Shown here piece after piece: positions 8,109 to 16,676 of a stretch of DNA of 64,000 nt. Position 1 is the first letter of the stretch; every line of letters starts with the position of its first letter. The stretch is taken from positions 1-64,000 of the forward strand of contig NZ_JACBYC010000163.1 of NCBI RefSeq assembly GCF_013415425.1. The letters are read 5' to 3'. The notes below the pieces were generated by a model. It was not told the origin of the DNA. It saw only the letters and a program-made list of their open reading frames with translations, and searched no databases. The stretch is from Gemella sp. GH3 (GTDB taxonomy: Bacteria > Bacillota > Bacilli > Staphylococcales > Gemellaceae). A program made the position numbers and the translations under genes.

Positions 8109-10058
8109 ATGAATAATATTAATGACAAAAAAGATAGCTTATATGAAGAATTATCTTTATTAGAAAAAATTAAATATTCAATAAAAAAATATAAAATAAA
8201 TAATAAAGAACAAAAAATAATTAAAGAAAAACGAGCTGCTCAAGCTAAATTAGAAAAAATAAAAAAAGAGCTAGATAAAGCTTTAGAACTAGATAAAATT
8301 ACTAAACAAAAGCTTGAAAAAGAAAAACAAGAACTAGAATCTATTAATGAACAAACTAATATTAACTCTAAACGTATTGATCAAGAAAGAAAACGTCTTG
8401 AACAAGAAAAAAAACGTATATTAGAAGAACAACAAAAAAAACAAGAAGAAGAGTTAATTCGTAAACAGCAAGAAGAAGAACGAGAATTAGAAAAGAAAAG
8501 ACTTGAACAAGAACGTATTGAAAGAGAAAAAGCCGAAGCTCGTGAACGTAAACGTCTTGAGCAAGAGCGTATCGAAAAAGAAAAAGCCGAAGCTCGTGAG
8601 CGTAAACGTCTTGAACAAGAACGACTTGAACAAGAAAAATTACTAAAAAGAAAAAAAATTGAAGAACAGTTAAAAAAAGAAGAAGAAGCACGTAAAAATA
8701 AAATTTATGAACAAGAAAAAGAAAAAAATAAAATTGAAGAAGAAAGAAAAGCTATACTAAAACAAATAGAAACTATATCTGAACATACAAAAAAAGAAGA
8801 ACGTGCAGCTAGAAAATTAAAATTACAAATTTCTGATAATGAGAAACACTTATTATCTGCTCAAGAAGAACTTCTTGAAAAAGATTTAGAAATAAATTCG
8901 GAAAAACTAAAACTTGCAAACCTAAACAAATTAAATGCAGATGAAAAAACTAAAAATAACATTATAAAAAAAGAAGAACGTATAAAAACTTTATTAAATC
9001 AAAAACAAGAATTAATAAAAAATATTTCTGTTAGAAAAAAAGAACTTGAAAGACAAAAAAAATCTTTAATTCGTGAAGAAAAAATAGATGATATTTTAAA
9101 TGAATTTAATAATGTAAAAAAAGAAGTCGTTAAAGATGATGAAACATTAGTACAAGTAACTGACAAAAAAGGAAAAAAACATAACATATTTAAAGTATCT
9201 TTTGATTATATAATATATTATATTTTCAGAAAAACTAAAAATAGAGAATACATAAAAGATATATCTTCTAATATTAAAATTAAAATTACTATTTCACTAA
9301 TGTTATCAATGTTTTTAACTATTATAACTATAGCCTTATTTGCTATAGTTATCCCTGGTAAAGATAGCTACAGTGAAAATAATTACTCAAATCAACAAGA
9401 AAATAATAATGTTCAACCAGTAGAAGAAAAGAAAACAGAAAACAATCAAAACGAAAATTCTGTAGATAGAATAAGCAATAAAGCATTAGAAGAAGAAATT
9501 GAAGCTCAACAATCTTCTAAATCCATATCTTATTATTTTACAGTTAATAGAACTATAAAAATAAAAGAAAAATTGCATACTTTTTCTTCTCCAAACTGGA
9601 GTGATATATCTAATATATTAGCTGAAGGAACAACTGTAAAAGTTGATTTGCTAACTTCACCAGGTGGTTATATGATGTACAGAATTTCAGATGGAGAATA
9701 TACAGGAAAATATATTACAGCTAATAATAACCTTGTAACTATTGAAAATCAAAATGACGCTATTAACACACAATTTATTAGTAAACCTATTGCTATAAAA
9801 ATATTAGATAATACTGAAAGTTATAGTAACCTTGAATTAACTAGTTCTAAATCTACGGTTTATAAAGGTGTTACTCTAAACATATCTGGTATGAGTATAT
9901 CATCTAACAATAGATTAATATATCATATTACAAATGGCACTTACGTTCCTGTAGATTTTTCTAAAACGAGTGAAACTCAAAGAGCTACAATAACTCAAAA
10001 AGATAAAGATGACAACTCTAATTCCTCATCTTCTACTAATAAATCTTCAAACAATTAA
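8109..10058 (+). CDS. Bitopic coiled-coil membrane protein with SH3-like extracellular repeats
   Basis: No family is recognised over the full length. I choose ATG 8109 (649 residues) because AGAAGGA lies seven bases upstream; the in-frame TTG at 8103 is too close. Residues 1-330 are almost purely charged coiled coil (K, E, R, Q), including near-identical 18-residue units KRLEQERIEKEKAEARER. One hydrophobic segment at about 395-417 crosses the membrane, with no signal peptide, so the coil is cytoplasmic. The exterior has two similar domains: one ends GEYTGKYITANNNLV, resembling DUF5776/GW-like wall-binding repeats, the second ends NGTYVPVDF; a Ser/Asn-rich tail follows. A cytoplasm-to-wall link is inferred only. 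It has its own terminator and no operon partner. Confidence 0.75.
   Translation: MNNINDKKDSLYEELSLLEKIKYSIKKYKINNKEQKIIKEKRAAQAKLEKIKKELDKALELDKITKQKLEKEKQELESINEQTNINSKRIDQERKRLEQEKKRILEEQQKKQEEELIRKQQEEERELEKKRLEQERIEREKAEARERKRLEQERIEKEKAEARERKRLEQERLEQEKLLKRKKIEEQLKKEEEARKNKIYEQEKEKNKIEEERKAILKQIETISEHTKKEERAARKLKLQISDNEKHLLSAQEELLEKDLEINSEKLKLANLNKLNADEKTKNNIIKKEERIKTLLNQKQELIKNISVRKKELERQKKSLIREEKIDDILNEFNNVKKEVVKDDETLVQVTDKKGKKHNIFKVSFDYIIYYIFRKTKNREYIKDISSNIKIKITISLMLSMFLTIITIALFAIVIPGKDSYSENNYSNQQENNNVQPVEEKKTENNQNENSVDRISNKALEEEIEAQQSSKSISYYFTVNRTIKIKEKLHTFSSPNWSDISNILAEGTTVKVDLLTSPGGYMMYRISDGEYTGKYITANNNLVTIENQNDAINTQFISKPIAIKILDNTESYSNLELTSSKSTVYKGVTLNISGMSISSNNRLIYHITNGTYVPVDFSKTSETQRATITQKDKDDNSNSSSSTNKSSNN
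8496..8636 (+). repeat. 54-bp in-frame tandem repeat (2.6 copies)
   Basis: Copy 1 is 8496-8549, copy 2 is 8550-8603, and a partial third starts at 8604. Each full copy encodes 18 residues of coiled coil. Copies 1 and 2 differ by only a few, mostly synonymous, changes, which suggests recent duplication or gene conversion. Confidence 0.85.
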
Positions 10059-10074
10059 AATAAGAAAAATCAAT

Positions 10075-10119
10075 AGAATAAAAAATAGAATTGATAACAT
10101 TAATTCTATTTTTTATTCT
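10075..10119 (+). terminator. Terminator after the coiled-coil gene
   Basis: Perfect 18-bp AT-rich stem (10075-10092 with 10102-10119), 9-base loop, T-rich 3' arm. It comes 17 bases after the stop codon. Confidence 0.7.
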
Positions 10120-10134
10120 ATATTTAAATCTAGA

Positions 10135-10180
10135 AATGAAAAAAGATATAGAAATTAAAATTTCTATATCTTTTTTCATT
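10135..10180 (-). terminator. Terminator after rpmA
   Basis: Perfect 22-bp arms (10135-10156 with 10159-10180), three bases beyond the rpmA stop. The minus-strand 3' arm ends CTTTTTTCATT. It may act from both sides. Confidence 0.75.
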
Positions 10181-10182
10181 TA

Positions 10183-10467
10183 TTAAGCTTGTGGATATAC
10201 AGAAACTTTTTTACGACTACGTCCGTATCTTTCGAAACGTACAACTCCGTCAACTAGTGAGAATAAAGTATCATCTCCACCTTTTTTAACATTTGTTCCT
10301 GGATATATCTTAGTTCCACGTTGTCTATATAAAATTGAACCTGCTGTAACAAATTGTCCGTCAGCGCGTTTAGCACCTAATCTTTTTGATTCTGAGTCAC
10401 GACCGTTTTTAGTAGATCCAACCCCTTTTTTAGATGCGAAGTATTGTAAATTTAATTTTAACATCAT
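10183..10467 (-). CDS. rpmA: 50S ribosomal protein L27 with cleavable N-terminus
   Basis: L27 sits at the peptidyl-transferase centre. The sequence reads [10 protein letters not shown] followed by [14 protein letters not shown], the Firmicutes form in which the first residues, ending in the aromatic-Phe-Ala site, are removed by the Prp protease encoded just upstream. GTG 10470, ATG 10467 and ATG 10464 are consecutive candidate starts. AGAGGTG upstream best fits ATG 10467, and the mature protein is the same in every case. It ends the rplU-prp-rpmA operon. Confidence 0.96.
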   Translation of the reverse strand: MMLKLNLQYFASKKGVGSTKNGRDSESKRLGAKRADGQFVTAGSILYRQRGTKIYPGTNVKKGGDDTLFSLVDGVVRFERYGRSRKKVSVYPQA

Positions 10468-10469
10468 CA

Positions 10470-10799
10470 CTATTTCACCTCTCTTGTTTCAATATTAATA
10501 AATTCAGAATAATTTTCTTCTATAGCTTTTAATGATAAAATCATTGATTTTAAAAGAAGTTGCTCTTCATTCGTAGAGTCTATAGAACGATAAGTTATAT
10601 GTCCTGTTTCATCTTCATTAGCAGAAACATCAAAAACTACATTATCATCAAGAATATCTATAGAGTTTATAATACCTATTACTACTGCTGAAACACCTGC
10701 ACACACAATATCAGAACCTTGTTCAGAAAAATTTGCATGACCGTCAACAGTAATTAACTTAATTCTATCTTCTTTTTTTTCAACTAATACATTTATCAT
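10470..10799 (-). CDS. prp: Prp (YsxB) cysteine protease for ribosomal protein L27
   Basis: Prp is the small cysteine protease that trims the N-terminal extension of L27, an essential ribosome maturation step in Firmicutes. The 109-residue protein has both catalytic residues in the family spacing: His21 in VDGHANF and Cys33 in [10 protein letters not shown]. It lies between rplU and rpmA, two bases after rplU, and its stop codon touches the rpmA start region, so all three are co-translated. The matching cleavage motif is present in the L27 gene of this window. Confidence 0.95.
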   Translation of the reverse strand: MINVLVEKKEDRIKLITVDGHANFSEQGSDIVCAGVSAVVIGIINSIDILDDNVVFDVSANEDETGHITYRSIDSTNEEQLLLKSMILSLKAIEENYSEFINIETREVK

Positions 10800-10801
10800 A
10801 A

Positions 10802-11110
10802 TTATGCATTAATTTTTTCAACAACCAATTTAGTGAAAGGTTGACGATGACCTAATTTACGGTGACTGTTTTTCTTAGGTTTATATTTAAATACTGTAAT
10901 CTTTTTCCCTTTACCATGAGCAACAACTTTTGCTGTTACTGTAGCACCTGCTACGTATGGGCTTCCGATTTTAGTAGATTCTCCACCAACTAATAAAACT
11001 TTATCAAAAGTGAATGTTGACTCTTCTTCTGCTGTTAATTTTTCAACAAAGATAGTTTGTCCTTCTTCTACTTTTAGTTGTTTTCCACCTGTTTCGATAA
11101 CTGCGTACAT
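10802..11110 (-). CDS. rplU: 50S ribosomal protein L21
   Basis: This 102-residue protein matches L21 throughout ([18 protein letters not shown] at the start, [20 protein letters not shown] in the rRNA-binding part). It is the first gene of rplU-prp-rpmA. AAGGAGGTGCAAAT precedes its ATG, and a structured leader (next entry) should provide feedback control. Confidence 0.97.
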   Translation of the reverse strand: MYAVIETGGKQLKVEEGQTIFVEKLTAEEESTFTFDKVLLVGGESTKIGSPYVAGATVTAKVVAHGKGKKITVFKYKPKKNSHRKLGHRQPFTKLVVEKINA

Positions 11111-11212
11111 ATTTGCACCTCCTTAAATTTTTACTAAGACTCGCCAAATAAGGTGGATTACTCTCTTATTTACCCTATTCGTGCGGTTGTAGTAGCAAGG
11201 AGCTACTTCAAC
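11111..11212 (-). ncRNA. Ribosomal protein L21 leader RNA
   Basis: The 5' UTR of rplU folds into successive hairpins, GTAGC-TCCTT-GCTAC and AAATAAG...CTTATTT, separated by the conserved-looking run CAACCGCACGAATAGGG. This arrangement resembles the Firmicutes L21 leader family, which binds its own ribosomal protein. The family call is from memory of the motif; a covariance-model search would settle it. Confidence 0.65.
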
Positions 11213-11218
11213 ATTACA

Positions 11219-11247
11219 ATTCTATCACATTCATATTTTATAGTCAA
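11219..11247 (-). promoter_or_regulatory. rplU operon promoter
   Basis: Minus strand TTGACT (11247-11242), 17-base spacer, TAGAAT (11224-11219) with an extended TG. The -35 starts four bases beyond the stop of the preceding LytH-like gene. Confidence 0.7.
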
Positions 11248-11250
11248 TAG

Positions 11251-12675
11251 TTATTTAGAAAAAATCCATGCTTTATTCATGTTTCTTTCAATATCATTTT
11301 TTGTGAATCCAGTATAATTATTTAATTTTAAATCGTCATCATCTGGATCATTTATATAATATTTATTATCTTCTAGACCCCTAATAACTTTATAAGTAAT
11401 TTTATTACCAAATAATCCTCTATTAAATTGAACTAGAACTGGCTTATTGTTTTTTAAAGCCTCATTAATTTTATCAATATCTGTTTTTTTAACAACTTCT
11501 GTTTTTAATCCATATTTATCTGCAAAAGATGTTACTATATTATCATTTGTTCCTTGACCCGAAGTATAATATTTTACTCCAGCCCAGTCAACTATGTTAC
11601 TTACCGTAATATTTTTAGATGGTTCCATATAATTTATTATCATAGCTAACGCTATTATAGCATCACCATTATCACTAATTTTTTTACTATTATCTGTTCC
11701 ATAACCTATATTTTTAAAATCATCTTGCTTTGTATAATAGAATGGAATATTCATTCCCTTTTGTGGCATATTTACTAATTGTTCTTTTCTTTTTTCGCTG
11801 TAATTATCTAAATTAATTAAATAATAAAAATATTCCTCTATTCCAGATTTTACTGCTAATGCGTATTGCTTAACATAAATATCATTAGACAAAACATCAA
11901 TATCTACATTACTATTTACATTCCCTACTAACACTAACACTTCTGGTACATCTGGATTTGTAGATTTTACTAAATTCTCTTTTTTCTCAGATGTTTTAGT
12001 TTTCAAAATAAAATTATTATAAATACTTTTTTCTAGATACTTACTTAATATTTTAGACGATGTATTATTATAATATATTATCGGAGATATGCTAGAATTA
12101 TCATTATTAGAAAACCCTAAATTAATAACTATATTAGCTTTATTATCTGCTATTAACTGAGAAATATCTGAGCTTTCTACTTTTTTAGATTCTTCTCTTG
12201 TTATAATTGTTTTGATATTAGATTTTTCCAATTCTTGTTTTATTTTATTCGCTATATACAAAGATTTATCATCTTTATCTTCAATATAAGTAGGATTTAT
12301 TAAGACAGTATAATTTTTTAATTGTTCTTTTAACCTATCTTCTGGACTTTTAATTGTAGAACCTACTATATTCCAACCAGGTATCCAACCTACATTACCA
12401 TCTTCCGTACTAACTTCTATCCAATCTCCGCTTTCTGATTTTTTGTTCAAAATATCACTAGACTTTATTGTCTTAATAAGTGGGTATGATTCCGAAGGGC
12501 CTGTTCTTAAGTCTACGTCTTTAGAAGCTACAACTTCGTTTACAACATTTTTAGCTTGACTTATAACTTGTTTATTATAAGTATAATATACTATAGTGGC
12601 AGCCATTAAAAGTAATGCCATTACTATTGTTAAAGCAGTTAAAAAGTTTATTTTTTTTCTTCTCTTTATTCTCAT
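11251..12675 (-). CDS. LytH-position double pseudoenzyme: SH3b, dead amidase_3, dead C39-like domain
   Basis: A 474-residue membrane-anchored protein: one TM segment (about 12-33), an SH3b domain (about 50-102, ELRTGP-like DLRTGPSESYP and GWIPGW), an amidase_3-like domain (about 121-285) and a C39-like domain (about 305-474). The relA-dtd-X position and the SH3b/amidase layout match LytH, a wall amidase. Here every zinc or catalytic position of amidase_3 is changed: DPGHGG is NPTYIE (127-132), SIHND is NLGFSN (185-190), and the ELG glutamate is Val (LVLVG, 247-251). In the added C39 domain the GCGPTS cysteine aligns with Asn336 and the catalytic His with Thr427. It is probably a binding or regulatory protein. 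Its C-terminus (NKAWIFSK) resembles that of the C39 gene at 16677. Confidence 0.8.
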   Translation of the reverse strand: MRIKRRKKINFLTALTIVMALLLMAATIVYYTYNKQVISQAKNVVNEVVASKDVDLRTGPSESYPLIKTIKSSDILNKKSESGDWIEVSTEDGNVGWIPGWNIVGSTIKSPEDRLKEQLKNYTVLINPTYIEDKDDKSLYIANKIKQELEKSNIKTIITREESKKVESSDISQLIADNKANIVINLGFSNNDNSSISPIIYYNNTSSKILSKYLEKSIYNNFILKTKTSEKKENLVKSTNPDVPEVLVLVGNVNSNVDIDVLSNDIYVKQYALAVKSGIEEYFYYLINLDNYSEKRKEQLVNMPQKGMNIPFYYTKQDDFKNIGYGTDNSKKISDNGDAIIALAMIINYMEPSKNITVSNIVDWAGVKYYTSGQGTNDNIVTSFADKYGLKTEVVKKTDIDKINEALKNNKPVLVQFNRGLFGNKITYKVIRGLEDNKYYINDPDDDDLKLNNYTGFTKNDIERNMNKAWIFSK

Positions 12676-12677
12676 AA

Positions 12678-13130
12678 TTAATTACCGTTAGTTAATTTTT
12701 CATATACAACTGTTATAGGACCGTCATTTATAATACTAACTTCCATATGTGTTTGAAATATACCTGTTTCAACTTTAATGCCTTCAGCTCTTAAATAATC
12801 ATTAAATTTTAAGTATAAATCATTTGCTTTTTCAGCTGTAGCTGCATTTGTAAAACTAGGTCTTTTACCTTTTCTAGTATCTGCGTATAGTGTAAATTGT
12901 GATATAGACAAAATTTCTCCGCCTATATCTTTTAGACCTAAGTTTATTTTGCCATTATCATCTTCAAATAGTCTTGCATCAGCAATTTTTTTTGCTAATA
13001 GTTTAGCATCTTCTTCTACCGAATTTTTATGAACACCTACTAGTAAACAATAACCTTTATCAATTTTACCTACTATATCGTTATTTACAACAACTGAAGC
13101 TCTTTTTACTTTTTGCAAAATTACTTTCAT
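12678..13130 (-). CDS. dtd: D-aminoacyl-tRNA deacylase
   Basis: Dtd hydrolyses D-aminoacyl-tRNA (and Gly-tRNA(Ala)), a translation proofreading step. The 150-residue length is typical, and both active-site motifs are present: SQFTLYADTRKGKRPSF near the middle and NDGPITVVYE near the end, the latter carrying the Gly-Pro dipeptide that rejects L-amino acids. It lies 8 bases after relA and 2 bases before the LytH-like gene. The relA-dtd linkage is widespread in Firmicutes. Confidence 0.96.
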   Translation of the reverse strand: MKVILQKVKRASVVVNNDIVGKIDKGYCLLVGVHKNSVEEDAKLLAKKIADARLFEDDNGKINLGLKDIGGEILSISQFTLYADTRKGKRPSFTNAATAEKANDLYLKFNDYLRAEGIKVETGIFQTHMEVSIINDGPITVVYEKLTNGN

Positions 13131-13138
13131 AAGTCCTC

Positions 13139-15319
13139 CTATTTTACAATTCTTTCTACACTATAAACATCTGGTATTTGACGTAGTTTTTTTATTATAA
13201 AATCACACTCATCAACATTTTTAACTAAAATACTTAGTTCTATAATACAAGTTTTATCAGATTTCAACTCAGAATTTATTTTCTTTATAACTATTTTGCT
13301 TTCATTAAGTTTTAATAAAACCTCATTTAATAACATTTCTTTATCAAAAGAGTGAACTTGCAAACTAACAGCATAGTCTCTTCTTTTTATACTGTCAACC
13401 CATTCTACTTCAAGTAGTCTATTTTCATCTTCATGTTGAACATTTGGGCATTCTGTTCTATGAACAGTAACACCTCTACCTTTAGTTATAAAGCCTACTA
13501 TATTATCTCCTGGTATCGGTTTACAACATTTTGATAGTCTTACCAAAATATTATCAACACCTTTTAGATAAACACCTGTTTCTGTGACAATTTTCTTTTT
13601 ATCCTCAGAGCCACTAAGTAATTTATCTAATTTTTCTTTCGTTTGTTTTTCTTTTCGAATTTTTTCGGTCAAACGCATAAAAACTTGATTAGCAGATATA
13701 GCTCCATAACCTATTGTTCTGTATAATTCTTCTATACTAGAGTATTTATACCTTTGTAAAACATTTTCTATAGCTTCTTGCGTCATTACTTCATCAATAT
13801 CAAAGCCGTTAAGTTTTATTTCATCTTTTAAAAGAACTTCTCCTTTTTCTAAATTCTCTTCTCTTGCAGCTTTTTTAAAAAATGATTTTATTTTTGATTT
13901 AGTTTGTGAAGATTTAGCTATTTTTAACCAATCTCTACTAGGACCAGATGAACTATTGCTAGTACGAACATCACATATTTCTCCAGTAGAAAGTATGTAA
14001 TCAAAAGGAACTATTTTATCATTTATAGTGGCTCCAATCATCTTATTTCCTACTTCAGAATGAATTGCATATGCAAAATCTACAACACATGATCCTTTAG
14101 GTAATTCTATTATATCGCTATTAGGAGTAAATACATATATTTTATCACTTAGTAAATCAACTTTTAAAGAATCCATAAAGCCTTCGGCAGTATCTTCAGT
14201 TTCATCACCTTCTGCTATTTTTTGAAACCAATTTAATTTTTGATAAAAGTTATCTTGCTTTCCTGCTTTACGTCCTTCTTTATAAGCCCAGTGAGCAGCA
14301 ATACCTTTTTCTGCAATTTCGTGCATTTCATATGTTCTTATTTGAACTTCCAACGGTTGTCCTGCTGGCGATAATAAAGTAGTATGTAGAGATTGATACA
14401 TATTTGGTTTAGGCATAGCTATATAGTCTTTCATTCTACCAGGTATCGGTAACCACATATTATTAACTAATCCTAATGTAGCATAGCAGTCTGATACTGT
14501 ATTAACTAATACTCTAACTGCCAACAAATCATATATTTCATCAAAACTTTTATTTTGTTTTTGCATTTTTTTATAAATACTATATATATGTTTTGGACGA
14601 CCGTTAACTTCACCAACAATATTATTTTCTTCTAGTACAGAAACTATTTCCTCACAAGCATTTTTTATACTTTCTACCCTAACACTTCTCTTTTGTTTCA
14701 TTTGTCTTACAATAGAAAAATATTTTTCTGGGTGTAAATATCTTAATGATGTATCTTCTAGTTCCCATTTTATAGAACTAATACCTAGTCTGTGTGCAAG
14801 AGGTGCATAAATTTCCAAAGTTTCACTTGAAATTTCTCGTTGTTTTTCTTCTCTCATATGCTTTAATGTTCGCATATTATGTAGTCTATCAGCTAACTTT
14901 ACAAATATGACTCTTATATCACTCGCAATTGCCATAAACAATTTTCTATGATTTTCTGCCTGAGATTCTTTTTTTGAAGTATACTTAACTTTATCTAGTT
15001 TAGTTACCCCATCTACAATTTTAGCTATATCTTCTGTAAATTCCTCTTCTATATCTTCAAATGAATAATTAGTATCCTCTACTACATCATGTAGAAATCC
15101 TGCACAAATAGTTGCATAATCTAATTTTAACTCAGCTAATATCCCTGCAACTTGAATAGGATGTAAAATATATTCTTCGCCTGATTTTCTATATTGTCCA
15201 GCATGTGCTTTTTTAGCAAGTAGATAAGCCTTCTCTATAACTTCTAATTGTTTTTCTGATAAATACTCTTTACAAAGTTTAAACACATCTTCGAAAGAAT
15301 ATGGATATTCTAAGTTCAT
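13139..15319 (-). CDS. relA: RelA/SpoT homologue (Rsh), bifunctional (p)ppGpp synthetase/hydrolase
   Basis: Rsh makes and degrades the stringent-response alarmone. The 726 residues follow the long-RSH order: HD hydrolase domain with His53, His77 and Asp78 intact (FLHDVVEDT), synthetase domain with MKDYIAMPKPNMYQSLHTT at about 296-314, TGS domain (about 395-455), a zinc-finger-like stretch with SKCCKPIPGD, and a C-terminal ACT domain. Both activities therefore look intact. It heads the relA-dtd-lytH-like transcription unit, and the upstream region is divergent with ilvE. Confidence 0.97.
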   Translation of the reverse strand: MNLEYPYSFEDVFKLCKEYLSEKQLEVIEKAYLLAKKAHAGQYRKSGEEYILHPIQVAGILAELKLDYATICAGFLHDVVEDTNYSFEDIEEEFTEDIAKIVDGVTKLDKVKYTSKKESQAENHRKLFMAIASDIRVIFVKLADRLHNMRTLKHMREEKQREISSETLEIYAPLAHRLGISSIKWELEDTSLRYLHPEKYFSIVRQMKQKRSVRVESIKNACEEIVSVLEENNIVGEVNGRPKHIYSIYKKMQKQNKSFDEIYDLLAVRVLVNTVSDCYATLGLVNNMWLPIPGRMKDYIAMPKPNMYQSLHTTLLSPAGQPLEVQIRTYEMHEIAEKGIAAHWAYKEGRKAGKQDNFYQKLNWFQKIAEGDETEDTAEGFMDSLKVDLLSDKIYVFTPNSDIIELPKGSCVVDFAYAIHSEVGNKMIGATINDKIVPFDYILSTGEICDVRTSNSSSGPSRDWLKIAKSSQTKSKIKSFFKKAAREENLEKGEVLLKDEIKLNGFDIDEVMTQEAIENVLQRYKYSSIEELYRTIGYGAISANQVFMRLTEKIRKEKQTKEKLDKLLSGSEDKKKIVTETGVYLKGVDNILVRLSKCCKPIPGDNIVGFITKGRGVTVHRTECPNVQHEDENRLLEVEWVDSIKRRDYAVSLQVHSFDKEMLLNEVLLKLNESKIVIKKINSELKSDKTCIIELSILVKNVDECDFIIKKLRQIPDVYSVERIVK

Positions 15320-15450
15320 AAAAACCCACCTTTCAAAAATTTATTCTAATTATACTATAATAACATAAAACCCTAATAAATACTAGTATTATAAGATTTT
15401 ACTAATATAAATAATATAATTTTTAATCAATACTACAAATGATTTATTTA

Positions 15451-15465
15451 ATTTTTCAGACAAAA
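15451..15465. promoter_or_regulatory. Possible CodY box upstream of ilvE
   Basis: ATTTTTCAGACAAAA matches 11 of 15 positions of the CodY consensus AATTTTCWGAAAATT and lies 13 bases upstream of the ilvE -35. In this AT-rich background the match is only suggestive. Confidence 0.3.
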
Positions 15466-15478
15466 GACTAGAAAAATC

Positions 15479-15507
15479 TTGCAATTAGTTTGCATAAATA
15501 TTATAAT
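15479..15507 (+). promoter_or_regulatory. ilvE promoter
   Basis: TTGCAA (15479-15484), exactly 17 bases, then TATAAT (15502-15507), leaving a leader of about 24 bases before the ATG at 15538. Confidence 0.75.
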
Positions 15508-15537
15508 GGTTGTAATAAATTACAGAGAGGTAAAAAA

Positions 15538-16617
15538 ATGACAAAACTTCAAAAAAAAGATATTAATATTTCATTAACAAAAAATCCAAAACAAAAACCT
15601 GATCAAAGTAATTTAGGATTTGGAAACCATTTTACTGATCATATGTTTACTATGGAGTGGAACGTTGATAAAGGTTGGTATAATCCACAAATAGTTGAAT
15701 ATGCTTATATTCCCATGTCTCCTGCACTTATTTCACTTCATTACGGACAAAGTATTTTCGAAGGTATGAAAGCATATATAGCTAATGGAGAACCTGTACT
15801 ATTTAGACCTGAAGAAAACTTTAAAAGATTAAATCAATCTGCTGAACGTCTAGCATTACCACAAATTGACGAAGATTTTGCACTAACAGCTCTAAAAACA
15901 TTACTAGAAATAGAAAAAGATTGGATCCCTACTCTTGAAGGAACATCTCTATATATTAGACCATTTATGTTTGGTGCTGATGAGTTTTTAGGAGTTAAAG
16001 CTAGTAGCAATGTAAAATTCATAATAATCCTATCTCCATCTGGTGCATATTTCAAAGATGGTCTACAACCAAATAAAATATTTGTTGAAGACGAATATGT
16101 TCGCGCAGTTCGTGGAGGAACAGGTTATGCCAAAGCTGCAGGTAATTATGCAGGATCATTACTTGGACAAAAAAAGGCAGAAAAATATGGATATGCGCAA
16201 ACTCTTTGGCTTGATGGAGTAGAACAAAAATATGTAGAAGAAGTTGGAGCTATGAATATTTTCTTCAAAATTGATGGAAAATATGTAACTCCTGAATTAA
16301 ATGGTTCTATTCTTCCTGGAATTACTAGAGATTCTATTATTAAACTTCTTAAACATAATGGAGAAGTAGTCGAAGAACGTAAAATTTCTATAGATGAAAT
16401 ATATGAGGCTGCTGATAATAATAAATTAGAAGAAGTATTTGGAACAGGAACTGCTGCTGTTATTTCTCCAGTTGGAGAACTTTTCGATGGTAAAAAGAAA
16501 GTTGTAATTAACAATTTTGAAACTGGAGAAGCTACTACAAAAATATATAATCAATTAACAGGTATTCAATTAGGTAAAGTAGAAGATTCATTTAATTGGG
16601 TTCATAAAGTAAAATAA
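15538..16617 (+). CDS. ilvE: Branched-chain amino acid aminotransferase
   Basis: IlvE catalyses the last step of Leu/Ile/Val synthesis, or the first step of their breakdown, with PLP. I start at ATG 15538 (GAGAGG seven bases upstream; 359 residues, normal for the group-II enzymes) rather than the in-frame TTG at 15490, which overlaps the promoter. The PLP-lysine segment [12 protein letters not shown] is present with Lys199, and the family motif [15 protein letters not shown] lies near the C-terminus. No other branched-chain biosynthesis genes are adjacent, so it may act mainly in catabolism or exchange of imported amino acids (inference). Confidence 0.95.
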   Translation: MTKLQKKDINISLTKNPKQKPDQSNLGFGNHFTDHMFTMEWNVDKGWYNPQIVEYAYIPMSPALISLHYGQSIFEGMKAYIANGEPVLFRPEENFKRLNQSAERLALPQIDEDFALTALKTLLEIEKDWIPTLEGTSLYIRPFMFGADEFLGVKASSNVKFIIILSPSGAYFKDGLQPNKIFVEDEYVRAVRGGTGYAKAAGNYAGSLLGQKKAEKYGYAQTLWLDGVEQKYVEEVGAMNIFFKIDGKYVTPELNGSILPGITRDSIIKLLKHNGEVVEERKISIDEIYEAADNNKLEEVFGTGTAAVISPVGELFDGKKKVVINNFETGEATTKIYNQLTGIQLGKVEDSFNWVHKVK

Positions 16618-16627
16618 AATTAAATAA

Positions 16628-16671
16628 AAAAAGAATTACATTTATCGCTGAAAATAAATGTAATTCTTTTT
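16628..16671. terminator. Bidirectional terminator between ilvE and the C39 gene
   Basis: 18-bp stem (AAAAAGAATTACATTTAT with its complement), flanked by A-run and T-run, placed between two convergent genes. Confidence 0.85.
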
Positions 16672-16676
16672 ATTTC

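Noticed and set aside
8496-8636. Possible CRISPR-like repeat
   Set aside because: The repeats are directly adjacent, in frame and without spacers; they encode coiled coil.
8368-8691. Open frame on the minus strand inside the coiled-coil gene
   Set aside because: It is the complement of Lys/Glu/Arg-rich repeats and gives a Leu/Val-rich nonsense protein without a ribosome binding site.
15320-15478. T-box riboswitch before ilvE
   Set aside because: No T-box sequence or terminator/antiterminator pair is present, and the promoter lies only about 30 bases before the start codon.
16146-16514. Open frame antisense to ilvE
   Set aside because: It is a shadow of a conserved enzyme frame, with no start signal or recognisable domain.
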